A program made the position numbers and the translations under genes. 64,000 bases of DNA from Rhodospirillales bacterium (GTDB taxonomy: Bacteria; Pseudomonadota; Alphaproteobacteria; Kiloniellales; JACOMY01): positions 124,001 through 188,000 of the forward strand of contig JACOMY010000001.1 of NCBI GenBank assembly GCA_014324045.1. Direction: 5' to 3'. Below the pieces are notes generated by a model. It was given only the letters and a program-made list of their open reading frames with translations, was not told where the DNA came from and ran no database searches. This document shows, one piece after another, positions 39,125 through 47,596 of this stretch (positions are counted from its first letter, which is position 1; the number at the start of each line of letters is the position of its first letter).

Positions 39125-40735
39125 ATGCGCGGCGCCGATGTCATTGCAAAGAAGTTAGCCGATGCCGGGTGCTGCTGGGCGTTCGGCATCCCCGGCGGTG
39201 AGGTCTTGGCGATGATGGATGCTTTGAGCGATGCCGGGCTCACCTTCATCCTGACCAAGCATGAGAACTCGGCCGGCTTTATGGCAGAAGGCAGTTGGCA
39301 CGCTAGCGGTGCGCCCGGCGTCCTACTGGCGACCGTCGGACCGGGCGTCGCCAATGCCGTCAACGTCATCGCCAATGCGCAGCAGGATCGGGTGCCGCTG
39401 ATCTTCCTCACCGGCCGGATCGATCTGGCCGATCAGGAGAGCTACACCCACCAAGTCTTCGATCAGCAAGTCCTGTTGCGGCCCATTGTCAAGGCCAGTT
39501 TCTGCGTGAGCGCAGAGACCCTCGGCTTGGTCATGGAAAAGGCCCTGACCATCGCCTGCTCCGGCCAGCCGGGACCTGTACATATCGACATCCCGATTTC
39601 CGTCGCCGAGCGTCCGGCCCCAGCCTCGGCATTCGGCCACGTACCGCCGCTGCGGGTGGCGCAGGCGCCCGCCGCCGGTCCGGTCCTGGAGGCCGCGCGT
39701 GCGCTCTTGGCCAAGGCACAGCGCCCCCTTGCCGTCGCCGGCGTCGATGCCGTGAACGAGGGCGCCGGACCGGCGATCGGCGCCTTTTGCCGAACCCAAG
39801 GCATTCCGCTGATAACCAGCTACAAGGGTAAGGGCCTCCTCGATGAAAATAATCTCCTGGCCCTCGGCGGCGCCGGCCTCTCACCCAAGGCCGACAAGAT
39901 CCTTATGCCGCTCTTTGCGGAGGCGGACCTGGTCTTGCTGCTAGGCTACGACCCGATCGAGATGCGGATCGGCTGGCGCGATCCCTGGCCTGCCTCGACC
40001 CCGGTGGTGGAAATCGCGCCGGTGGAGCGTACCCACGGCATGCATCGCGTCAGCCACCTGCTGCTGGCTAGCCTGCCCGAGAGCCTTCGAGCTCTCGCAG
40101 AAGGGATTGAACCTGCGCCGCGCTGGCCGGACGGTGCGGCCGCCGCGGCACGTACGGCCTTGGCGGAGGCCTTTCGGCCGCAGAGCGGCGGCTTCGGACC
40201 GGCCGAGGTCTTCCAGACCTTGCGCGACAGTCTGCCGCCCGAAACCCTGGCGACGGCCGACAGCGGCGCCCATCGGATCCTCTTGAGCCAGGTCTGGCGC
40301 TGCCCGGAACCGCGCAGCTTGCTGCAGTCGACGGCGCTTTGCACCATGGGCTGTGCGCTGCCGCTGGCGATGGGGCATGCCCTGGTGCAGCCTGAGCGGC
40401 CGACCGTCGTCTTCGTCGGCGATGCGGGCTTGGAAATGGTCTTGGGCGAACTGGCCACCTTGCGTGATCTCTCGCTGCCGATCGTCGTCTGCGTCCTGGT
40501 CGACGAGAGTCTCGCCCTCATCGAGCTGAAGCAGCGCGCCAGCCAGCGCAAGAACCTGGGTGTCGACTTCGCCGGCACCGACTTTCCTGCCGTTGCGGCG
40601 GCGCTGGGCGGTCACGGCCTCTGGATCGACGACGAAGCCAGTCTGGCACGCGAGGCAGAGGCAGCGCTGGGGCGCCGTAGCTTTACCCTCTTGGCCTGCC
40701 GGATCGGCAGGCGCGCCTACGACGGCACCTTCTAG
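39125..40735 (+). CDS. Thiamine-diphosphate-dependent enzyme, acetolactate synthase-like
   Basis: The 536-residue enzyme has three domains. The N-terminal ThDP-binding domain has the catalytic Glu in LTKHENSAGFMAEG. The central Rossmann-like domain starts near LAVAGVDAVNEGAGPAIG. The C-terminal ThDP/Mg domain carries VVFVGDAGLEMVLGELATL (GDG-type motif, here GDA). GGAGGAAAGC directly precedes ATG 39125; the frame opens at 39086. The family includes acetolactate synthase, sulfoacetaldehyde acetyltransferase, benzoylformate decarboxylase and phosphonopyruvate decarboxylase. I cannot choose among them. No small subunit or ilvC lies nearby, so a role in valine/isoleucine synthesis is not supported. 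It is convergent with a YeeE/YedE transporter gene. Confidence 0.85.
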   Translation: MRGADVIAKKLADAGCCWAFGIPGGEVLAMMDALSDAGLTFILTKHENSAGFMAEGSWHASGAPGVLLATVGPGVANAVNVIANAQQDRVPLIFLTGRIDLADQESYTHQVFDQQVLLRPIVKASFCVSAETLGLVMEKALTIACSGQPGPVHIDIPISVAERPAPASAFGHVPPLRVAQAPAAGPVLEAARALLAKAQRPLAVAGVDAVNEGAGPAIGAFCRTQGIPLITSYKGKGLLDENNLLALGGAGLSPKADKILMPLFAEADLVLLLGYDPIEMRIGWRDPWPASTPVVEIAPVERTHGMHRVSHLLLASLPESLRALAEGIEPAPRWPDGAAAAARTALAEAFRPQSGGFGPAEVFQTLRDSLPPETLATADSGAHRILLSQVWRCPEPRSLLQSTALCTMGCALPLAMGHALVQPERPTVVFVGDAGLEMVLGELATLRDLSLPIVVCVLVDESLALIELKQRASQRKNLGVDFAGTDFPAVAAALGGHGLWIDDEASLAREAEAALGRRSFTLLACRIGRRAYDGTF

Positions 40736-40789
40736 ATCTGGAGGAAGGGGCGCTGTTTGTGTTCTGTGCCTTTGGCAAGTGTAGCGCTG

Positions 40790-41974
40790 TTAGCCGCTTG
40801 CCATAGGCGGATCCATCCCCAGGCGTGCGCGCAGGCGAACGCCGAGGCTGCTGCCGAGATAGCCGAACAGCAGCCACCACCAGCCGTGCAGGCTGGCCGA
40901 GACGACGCCACCCAGAAAGCCGCCGATATTGCAGCCCCACGCTAGCCTTGCCCCATAACCCATCAGAAAGCCGCCACAAAGAGCGGTTAGAATATCGCAA
41001 AGACTGAGCTGCCAACGAGGGCTGAAACGGGACGCCAGTCCTGCGGCTGCCAAAGCCCCCAGCATAACGCCAAAGTTCATCGCCGAGGTTGCATCGGCGA
41101 AGAGGGAACGCTCCAAAGCACCGCTGCGGCCCTGCCAATAGGGCCAGTTCTCTACCGGCACGCCTAGGGCAGCGGCGATTTTGGCCCCCCAAAGCGCGAA
41201 GGCGGAGGTGATGCCCCAAGGCCGGCCCAGCAGCAGGAAACAGCCGATGGAGACTGCGGCCAGCAGCAGCGCCCCCCAAACCGGCGGCCAGGGGCCGCGA
41301 AGCAGCGAACCGCGCACGCAGGACGCTTCCAGGTTGCCATGGCGTGCCCTTTCCAAGCGGCGCGTGATCCACCGAAGGAGCCCCAAGACCGCCAGGCTGG
41401 CGAGCAGGGCACCCTCTACACCCACGGCCCCGATCAGGGAGGTGCCGCCGAAGCGGGGGAGGCCATTCCAGAAGGGCATATGCGCCGTCGCCACCAGGGA
41501 GCCCAAGATAAAGGCGGAAAGCGCGATCGCCATGCGCGTGCTGCCCCCGCCCACCGTGAAGAGCGTGCCGGAGCCGCAACCGCCTGCCAGCTGCATGCCA
41601 AGACCGAATCCGGCCGCACCCAAAGCGGCGGAGAGACCGAAGGGGAAGACGAAGCCGCCGGTCGGCAGGCCCAAGTCGCGTCCATAGCCGATCAACGGAA
41701 AGGAGAAGAGGATGACCGCTGCGATCAGCAAGAATTGGGCGCGAAGTCCGGAACCGCGCCGTTCGCGCGCCATGCGCCGCCAAGCCGCAGTGAAGCCGAA
41801 GGCCGCGTGATAGAGCGCGATGCCGCCGATCGCACCGAGCCCGACGGCCCCGGCGGGGCGCACTCCGCCGGCTTGCCAGGCGAAGGCGGCGGCGGCTGCC
41901 AGGCCCGCACCCGCTGCCAGCAGGACCTTGCTTTGCGGGCCGGGGCGCTGTTCTGTCGCAATGCGATCGGTCAC
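40790..41974 (-). CDS. YeeE/YedE family (TsuA-like) sulfur-compound transporter
   Basis: The 394-residue inner-membrane protein has about ten hydrophobic helices and two pseudo-repeats. The hallmark cysteine motifs are QLAGGCGSGTLFTVGGGS in the first half and WGCNIGGFLGGVVSASLHGW in the second. In TsuA these cysteines line the path for thiosulfate. Length fits the fused, two-domain members. No TusA-like protein gene (common partner TsuB) is adjacent. Start ATG 41972-41974. The neighbouring ThDP enzyme could act on a sulfonated substrate, which would fit sulfur import, but nothing in the sequence shows this directly. Confidence 0.88.
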   Translation of the reverse strand: MTDRIATEQRPGPQSKVLLAAGAGLAAAAAFAWQAGGVRPAGAVGLGAIGGIALYHAAFGFTAAWRRMARERRGSGLRAQFLLIAAVILFSFPLIGYGRDLGLPTGGFVFPFGLSAALGAAGFGLGMQLAGGCGSGTLFTVGGGSTRMAIALSAFILGSLVATAHMPFWNGLPRFGGTSLIGAVGVEGALLASLAVLGLLRWITRRLERARHGNLEASCVRGSLLRGPWPPVWGALLLAAVSIGCFLLLGRPWGITSAFALWGAKIAAALGVPVENWPYWQGRSGALERSLFADATSAMNFGVMLGALAAAGLASRFSPRWQLSLCDILTALCGGFLMGYGARLAWGCNIGGFLGGVVSASLHGWWWLLFGYLGSSLGVRLRARLGMDPPMASG

Positions 41975-42139
41975 GATCCCTCTCTAGGCCGGTCACGAGG
42001 CGGTGAGGCGCGATCTTCCTCACTAAGACCTGTGCTTGCGGGGCCGGGGTTTGATCGCTAGGCCGCATCAACTCTGTTAGCCAAGCGCCCTTAAACTGCG
42101 TATTACAAAACGGCGGTCCGTGTGTTTGCGGCGCCGCCC

Positions 42140-42169
42140 GGTGTTAACAGATTCGGTGTCAACAGATCC
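42140..42169 (+). repeat. Two-copy 15-bp tandem repeat upstream of the opgC-like gene
   Basis: GGTGTTAACAGATTC (42140-42154) is followed without gap by GGTGTCAACAGATCC (42155-42169), 13 of 15 positions identical, ending 11 bases before the start codon. This could be a regulator site pair or a small duplication; it also overlaps the region where the ribosome must bind. Confidence 0.45.
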
Positions 42170-42180
42170 GAAGGGCGTTT

Positions 42181-43347
42181 ATGGCCGACCGAACAGCTCA
42201 GGCGGCGCAGATCCGCGATCCAAGGCTGGATTTCTTCCGTGGTGTGGGGATGTTCATCATCTACTTGGCACACACGCCCCGGAACTCTTGGACCCTTTGG
42301 ATACCGGCGCGCTTCGGCTTTTCCGATGCGACGGAGATCTTCGTCTATTGCTCCGGCGTCGCCTCCTCGATCGCCTTCTTCAAGGTCTTCAACCGGCAAG
42401 GCTGGTTGATGGGAACGGCACGGGTCGGCTTTCGGATCTGGCAAGTCTATTGGGCTCACGTTGCGCTCTTCGTCGCGTTGGCTGCGCTTCTGGCCGGGGT
42501 GGACAATCTCTTCGACCTCGGCACGCGCTACAAGGACTCCTTGGGAATCGGGTACTTTTTCAACAATACCGAAAGCTATCTCCCGGCTTTTCTGACCCTC
42601 ACCTACGTGCCCAACTACTTCGACATCCTGCCGATGTATCTGGGTATCCTGGCGCTGATGCCCTTGGTCGTTGCCATCGGGCGGGTCGATCCGAGGCTGG
42701 CCATGGCCTTCGTCGCGGCGACGTGGCTGGCGGCGAACTTGGGCTATCTGGATCTGCCGGCGAGCCCTACGACCGACCGTCCCTGGTTCTTCAATCCCTT
42801 CGCCTGGCAGCTGATCTTCTTCACCGGTTTTTTCGTCGGTCTTGGCTGGATCAAGCCGCCGAAGCCGACGCGCGTCCTGATCGTCGTCTGCATCGCGATT
42901 CTGGCGGTGACGGTTCCCTTCGCCTGGTATCGGGCACGTAATTTCCTGGATTTCCTGCCGTTGGCCGAGATCTGGAAGGACCTGGCGCCGCTGCGGGGCA
43001 AGACCGACTTCGGGATCCTGCGCTACCTGCATTTCCTGGCACTGGCCTATCTGGCCTGGATTGCGGCCGGCGAGCAGGGGCACCGCCTTATGGCGGTGCA
43101 GCGTCTGCGACCCTTGGTTGACGTGGTCCGCAAGGTTGGTCAGCAGTCGCTTGCGGTCTTTCTGCTCTCCATGTTTCTGGCACGGGTGGCGGGTATGGTG
43201 CTGGACGCGATCGGCCGCAGCCATTTGACCTGGGCCTTGGTGAACCTGACCGGCTTCGTCATCCTGGCGCTTGCCGCCTATGCCGTTGCCTGGGTCAAGT
43301 CCGTGCCTTGGCAGCGGCCAAAGCAAAGCCAACCCGCTCAGCCGTGA
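42181..43347 (+). CDS. opgC: OpgC-like membrane acyltransferase
   Basis: The 388-residue inner-membrane protein has about ten transmembrane segments. The N-terminus RDPRLDFFRGVGMFIIYLAH holds the R.D..RG motif of the OpgC/acyltransferase-3-like family. HTPRNSWTLWIPARFGFSDA, then EIFVYCSGV, and MYLGILALMPLVV are also characteristic of OpgC. In characterised species this protein adds succinyl groups to osmoregulated periplasmic glucans. No opgGH genes are in the window, so the substrate here is inferred from family only. The start ATG 42181 is preceded by a weak GAAGGG and by the tandem repeat listed above. Confidence 0.85.
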   Translation: MADRTAQAAQIRDPRLDFFRGVGMFIIYLAHTPRNSWTLWIPARFGFSDATEIFVYCSGVASSIAFFKVFNRQGWLMGTARVGFRIWQVYWAHVALFVALAALLAGVDNLFDLGTRYKDSLGIGYFFNNTESYLPAFLTLTYVPNYFDILPMYLGILALMPLVVAIGRVDPRLAMAFVAATWLAANLGYLDLPASPTTDRPWFFNPFAWQLIFFTGFFVGLGWIKPPKPTRVLIVVCIAILAVTVPFAWYRARNFLDFLPLAEIWKDLAPLRGKTDFGILRYLHFLALAYLAWIAAGEQGHRLMAVQRLRPLVDVVRKVGQQSLAVFLLSMFLARVAGMVLDAIGRSHLTWALVNLTGFVILALAAYAVAWVKSVPWQRPKQSQPAQP

Positions 43348-43661
43348 GGGGGCGCCGAGGACCGATCAGCCGGCCGGTACCCGCATCGGGCGAACGCTCG
43401 TAGCGCTCTGTTCGAAGAGCGAGGCTTCGTTGCCGCCGATTTACCGGTTCCGGCCCCGGTTGAAGCGGTCACAGGGAGATGCCTAGCGATGAGATTGGCA
43501 GCCTACGATTCAGATTGTCCCGGATAGAATCGATGCGGAGAGTAGCACTGTTAAAAATTGCTTGATTTGGAGTAGCACCCTCAGCTTACTTTAAGAATCT
43601 GCAAGCGGATCGGTTTCGATCAGCGCTGGCCTGAATGCCGGATTCGGAAGGAAGCTTCGAC
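43348..43661. other. Gap upstream of the coiled-coil gene
   Basis: No gene is visible. The right part (about 43500-43640) is AT-rich and likely carries the promoter of the following gene. The 9-mer GAGTAGCAC occurs twice, at 43540-43548 and 43570-43578, exactly 30 bp apart and so on the same face of the helix, which could be a regulator-binding pair. Confidence 0.35.
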
Positions 43662-45236
43662 ATGTCATATATAGCTATACAAGCGCGTTCGGGGAAATCG
43701 ATCTTGGCGCTTGGCTCTTACCTCCGGAACTTACCAAAACTGGGATCGTCGCCCTGCCGGAATCTCTCCGGCTTGTTATACGCGGCCTGTTTTGCGGTTG
43801 CCGCATCGGCATTTTTCGCCGGTCAAGCCGCGCTCGCCCAAGAGGAATCCGGGCCGAAACCTGCAGATATCGCTTCGGTTTTGGATTCGATGATTCCGGC
43901 ATTCTGGGGTATCGAAAAAGTTTCGGTGAAAGCTTCGGCGAATAGAGGAGATGCGGTTCAGCCGGAATGGGCGCAACGTTTCGAAGCCTTGGTCTCTGTC
44001 AAAACGCCGCTCTACAGAGAAGTGGAGACAATACCGACCGACGAAGCCGTTACACTGCATCCCTTTAATGAATTGGTTCAGACCCTTTCTGCGGAAAGCA
44101 CGCGCATTCTCCACGGTGTTGCCACTTCGACACAGTACGCTGGCGCATGGAACATAGAAATAGAGCTTGAAAACAACGTCGATAGACTTGGCTTGCCGCT
44201 CGATTTTTTCAATATGCCGACCGTAGTTCGTAATTCGCCCGAGTACTCTGAGTTGACGACAGCGTTGAGCGACGCTGCCAAGACGGCGTTTCTGGCAAGA
44301 TTTAAAGCAGAGATGGAGCGTCTCCGCCAAACCCATGTGTCCCAGGTCGAAGCGCTGAAAGCCGATCAGCAGGCGGAGGAAGCCGCATTGGCGAGAGCCA
44401 CTGCGGATCGCAAGGCGCGGGCTGAAGCGGCCTCGCAAAGCTGGCAAAAACAGCAGGCGGATGCGCGGGCACGCCATGCGGCACGGATGGAGCGTCTCCG
44501 CCAAACCCATGCGTCCCAGGTCGAAGCGCTGAAAGCCGATCAGCAGGCGGAGGAAGCCGCATTGGCGAGGGCCGCTGCGGATCGCAAGGCGCAGGCTGAG
44601 GCGGCCTCGCAAAGCTGGCAACAACAGCAGGCGGATGCGCGGGCACGCCATGCGGCGCAGATGGAACGCCTCCGCCAAACCCATGCGTCACAGATCGAAA
44701 CGCTAGAAGCTGCGCATAAGGAAGAAATAGACCTTATCGAAACGGGATTGGAGGTTAAAGCCGCACAATTGAGGGCGAAGACAGCCGATCTCTTGGAAAT
44801 AGAACGTTTGACCTATGAAAACGACGAAGCCGCGCAAGCGGTTACGGAGGCAGCGGCGGCCTCCTATCGCAAATCCCGGGACCGTCGCCGCGCCCTTGTC
44901 AAACAAATCGGCTCAGACTTGGCCCTTGAGGAAACGACGGAAAAACGGCTTGCAATTTTCGATGCCGCTTTGGCGACTGAGAATGAGCTTGTGATCGAAT
45001 CGGCCTTCGAAGCCGCTTTGACTAGCGACGATGAAGTACTCCGGCTTCACGCCATTTCGGCGGCGCTTGCGCAAGACGACGCTGGCCGGCGCCGCCGGGC
45101 GATGGATATTGCTCTGGGGGATAAGGCCTCCCCCAAGTTGCGGCGCGCCGGATTGGCACGCCTTGTCGCCTCCGGGGATGTTGAAAAATCCGGCCTTTCA
45201 TATACGAGATTATCGCCAGTGAGGATCCGCAATTAG
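43662..45236 (+). CDS. Repeat-containing coiled-coil protein of unknown function, exported or anchored
   Basis: The product is 524 residues from ATG 43662 (GGAAGG ten bases upstream). Residues about 38-60 form a hydrophobic segment ending in AQAALAQ, a likely signal peptide after an unusually long 37-residue leader, or a membrane anchor. A globular region of about 150 residues follows (KPADIASVLDSMIPAFWGIE and onward). Residues about 218-345 hold a 58-residue unit (starts MERLRQTH.SQ(V/I)E(A/T)L) present twice in full plus a partial third, strongly coiled-coil. After another helical stretch, the last 100 residues are alpha-helical, vaguely HEAT-like (IFDAALATENELVIESAFEA). No family is recognised. 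The gene just downstream starts 8 bp later, so the two are probably co-expressed. Confidence 0.8.
   Translation: MSYIAIQARSGKSILALGSYLRNLPKLGSSPCRNLSGLLYAACFAVAASAFFAGQAALAQEESGPKPADIASVLDSMIPAFWGIEKVSVKASANRGDAVQPEWAQRFEALVSVKTPLYREVETIPTDEAVTLHPFNELVQTLSAESTRILHGVATSTQYAGAWNIEIELENNVDRLGLPLDFFNMPTVVRNSPEYSELTTALSDAAKTAFLARFKAEMERLRQTHVSQVEALKADQQAEEAALARATADRKARAEAASQSWQKQQADARARHAARMERLRQTHASQVEALKADQQAEEAALARAAADRKAQAEAASQSWQQQQADARARHAAQMERLRQTHASQIETLEAAHKEEIDLIETGLEVKAAQLRAKTADLLEIERLTYENDEAAQAVTEAAAASYRKSRDRRRALVKQIGSDLALEETTEKRLAIFDAALATENELVIESAFEAALTSDDEVLRLHAISAALAQDDAGRRRRAMDIALGDKASPKLRRAGLARLVASGDVEKSGLSYTRLSPVRIRN
44313..44690 (+). repeat. 174-bp in-frame tandem repeat
   Basis: Copies start at ATG 44313, 44487 and 44661. 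The first two full copies (44313-44486, 44487-44660) are nearly identical at DNA level; the third is cut after about 30 bp. Each encodes 58 residues of coiled coil. The near-identity implies recent duplication or gene conversion, and unit number could vary between strains. Confidence 0.9.
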
Positions 45237-45259
45237 TTTACGGAGTGGAAAAAATTGGA

Positions 45260-45814
45260 ATGACGGATAACGTCAAACCCTTTCCGTTTGTAACGGGTGT
45301 CCCAGGCTATCATGGGTACGTTCCTGAAGACTGGAGTCCGCCTAGAATAAATGATCGCGGTCTTTATATCGGAGAGATAATACAGTCAGACAACTCCTCG
45401 AAAAAAGCAATTTATTCCGGCTCCGACGGTAGCCAAACTTCAGCCTTTGTGGTTACAACAAATGGACACGATTTAGCATTAGAGTTTGTTTTTGAAGGTG
45501 TATTTAGGAATGGTCATTTTAGCGGTAAAGATTACACAAAGCCAGGCTATGACAGGATCTTAAATGTCTATACTGCCGATGAGGATAATAATGCTAAAGA
45601 GCGAATTTTTCAAGGATTTTTGAGAACCTGTCGTAGTGGCAAAAAGCAACGGCTTATCGTCCCTACTCCAGAAGGCTCTGAACGTCTCATTGTAGAGAAC
45701 GGAATACCTGATTACTATCGTAACCCGCGTTCATTCCTCTTTTTTTATGAAATGGGTCCGAATATAGGAGGTAATAACCAATACGATTTTGACGATTCCA
45801 GATGTCCAAGCTAA
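45260..45814 (+). CDS. Hypothetical low-GC protein, partner of the coiled-coil gene
   Basis: The product is 184 residues from ATG 45260, or 189 from GTG 45245, which fits the spacing to the previous gene less well for a ribosome site. The sequence is visibly AT-rich compared with everything around it (many AAT, AAA, TTT, GAT codons), a sign of recent acquisition. The product is acidic and aromatic-rich, with no signal peptide or membrane segment. Features include PFVTGVPGYHGYVPEDWSPP, NDRGLYIGEIIQSDNS, VVTTNGHDLALEFVFEGVF and the end FFYEMGPNIGGNNQYDFDDS. I recognise no family. It lies 23 bp after the coiled-coil gene and likely shares its transcript. Confidence 0.7.
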   Translation: MTDNVKPFPFVTGVPGYHGYVPEDWSPPRINDRGLYIGEIIQSDNSSKKAIYSGSDGSQTSAFVVTTNGHDLALEFVFEGVFRNGHFSGKDYTKPGYDRILNVYTADEDNNAKERIFQGFLRTCRSGKKQRLIVPTPEGSERLIVENGIPDYYRNPRSFLFFYEMGPNIGGNNQYDFDDSRCPS

Positions 45815-45906
45815 GCGAAGGCTTGGCCGTCCGATAGCTTCTCGACAGCCCCCGGCTCAGGAAGAAATAGACCTTCCGGTGCGGAAGACACTGCGGTCTG
45901 CCTGCC

Positions 45907-45927
45907 GGGCGGCCTGTTAGGCCGCCC
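45907..45927 (-). terminator. Terminator-like hairpin after choline-sulfatase gene
   Basis: GGGCGGCCT (45907-45915) and AGGCCGCCC (45919-45927) form a perfect 9-bp stem with a 3-base loop, about 29 bases past the betC stop in its direction of transcription. There is no U-run on either strand. It could also end the rightward transcript of the low-GC gene. Confidence 0.55.
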
Positions 45928-45955
45928 TCGGTGTTCTCCACCCGGCCGGCGTCGG

Positions 45956-47497
45956 CTAACCGGCGTAGGGCGGAAAGCGCGAGCGCTCCGCCTGCAGAGT
46001 CCAGTCCATGTGGTTGCGCACATATTCCTGCGCGGCGTCCCGTTTCGGTTGGTAATCCCAAGAGGTGAGGGCGCCGGTCTCCATGGCGGCATGAACCACC
46101 CGGCGGCGGCGCTGGCTGGCGATGACCGCGGCGCGGATTGCCGCGGAATCCCAGCGCGCCGCGACGGCCCCGGCGAAGCCGGCGGCGGTTTCCGCATGGG
46201 CCGGATCGCCGGCCAGGTTGGTCAGCTCTTCCGGATCCTTGGAAAGGTCGTAGAGCTGGGCCGGGTCGCTGTCGCAGTGGATATACTTCAAACTGCCGCG
46301 GCGGAGCATGAAGAGTGGATGACCGGTGCACTCCGCCAGGTACTCGGCCGCCGTCTCGTCGGGATCCCCGGTGCCGCCGCCGGCCGCCAGCGGCAGCAGC
46401 GAGCGCCCCTCGAGCCTTTGCCCGAGGTCCGGAACCTTGGCACCGCCCTCAGTGGCTGCCTCCAGAAGGGTAGGCGGCAGATCCAGAAGCGAGCAGGCGT
46501 TGGCTATCTTTAGGCCGCTGCCGATGCCGGGGCCGGCCATGACCAGCGGCACCCGTACCGAGCGCTCGAAGAAGGTCATCTTGTACCAGAGTCCGCGCTC
46601 GCCTAGCATGTCGCCGTGGTCGGCGGTGAAGATGACCAGGGTGTTGTCGGCCAAACCCGCTTCCTCCAGGGTCTGGATCAGTTCGCCCAGCTTGGCGTCG
46701 ATGTAGCTGGTGTTGGCGAAATAGCCGTGGCGGGCATTGCGGATCTGCTGTTCGGCGATGCCGGCGGCCTGCTCCGGATCGGCCTCGATGCCGGTCATGA
46801 CGCGCTTGCTGTGCGGGTCTTGCTGCTCCCAGGGAATCCGGGTCTCCGGCAAGGGGATCTCTTCGTCCCGATAGAGGTTCCACCACTCCGGCCGCGCCAC
46901 GTAGGGATCGTGCGGATGGATGAAGCCCAGAGTCATGAAGAAGGGTTCGGCGCCTTTCTTGGCGAAGTCGAACAGGCGGCGGCGGGAGAAGAAGCCGGCT
47001 TCGTCGTCGAACTCCAGTTGGAAGGTGGTGGCGCCGCTGCCCGCCTCCCGCACCGAATCCATGTTGTGGTACCACTTGCCGATGCGCTCTTCGGCCTTCT
47101 CCCAGTTGGGCGTCCAGGCGTGGTCGGAGGGATAGATGTCGGTGGTCAGCCGCTCTTCGAAGCCATGCAGCTGATCGGGCCCGACGAAGTGCATCTTGCC
47201 GGCCAGGCAGGTGCGGTAGCCCATCAGACGCAGATAGTGGGCCAAGGTCGGGACCGAGGCCGGGAACTCCGATGCATTGTCGTAGGCACCGATACGGCTG
47301 CCCAGCTGTCCCGCCAGGAAGCTGAAACGCGCCGGCGCACAGAGCGGCGCATTGCAGTAGGCCGCATCGAAGCGGGCCCCCCGTTCCGCCAAGCGGTCCA
47401 GGTTCGGTGTCCGGACCAGCGGGTGCCCGTAGGTGCCGGTAAAATGCGGCGCCAACTGATCGGCCATCACGAGGAGGATGTTGGGGGGCTTGGGCAT
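45956..47497 (-). CDS. betC: Choline-sulfatase
   Basis: The 513-residue sulfatase hydrolyses choline-O-sulfate to choline and sulfate; choline can then become the osmoprotectant glycine betaine. The N-terminus NILLVMADQLAP has metal-binding Asp-Gln. The formylglycine precursor is Cys53 in LCAPARFSFLAG (CxPxR). FTADHGDMLGERGLWYK holds further metal ligands and a conserved Lys. The C-terminal extension (VRNHMDWTLQAERSRFPPYA) is the BetC-specific tail that separates it from arylsulfatases. AGGAG is nine bases upstream of ATG 47495-47497. No betAB or betI is adjacent. The MttB-family gene and soxB relic at the left edge touch the same methylated-amine theme. Confidence 0.93.
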   Translation of the reverse strand: MPKPPNILLVMADQLAPHFTGTYGHPLVRTPNLDRLAERGARFDAAYCNAPLCAPARFSFLAGQLGSRIGAYDNASEFPASVPTLAHYLRLMGYRTCLAGKMHFVGPDQLHGFEERLTTDIYPSDHAWTPNWEKAEERIGKWYHNMDSVREAGSGATTFQLEFDDEAGFFSRRRLFDFAKKGAEPFFMTLGFIHPHDPYVARPEWWNLYRDEEIPLPETRIPWEQQDPHSKRVMTGIEADPEQAAGIAEQQIRNARHGYFANTSYIDAKLGELIQTLEEAGLADNTLVIFTADHGDMLGERGLWYKMTFFERSVRVPLVMAGPGIGSGLKIANACSLLDLPPTLLEAATEGGAKVPDLGQRLEGRSLLPLAAGGGTGDPDETAAEYLAECTGHPLFMLRRGSLKYIHCDSDPAQLYDLSKDPEELTNLAGDPAHAETAAGFAGAVAARWDSAAIRAAVIASQRRRRVVHAAMETGALTSWDYQPKRDAAQEYVRNHMDWTLQAERSRFPPYAG

Positions 47498-47596
47498 CGC
47501 GGGAGTCTCCTAGCGCTAGAGTGGGCGGGTGCCTTTTCTTAGCGCCATGAACGATCGCTAGAGCGCAAATTTCCGCCTTCGAAACGTCAAAAGGCG

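Noticed and set aside
40683-42071. Long minus-strand frame of 462 codons
   Set aside because: Alternative frame of the YeeE/YedE gene; low-complexity Arg-rich product.
43540-43578. CRISPR-like or iterated repeat (GAGTAGCAC twice)
   Set aside because: Only two 9-base copies; far too short and few for a CRISPR array. Kept only as a possible operator pair.
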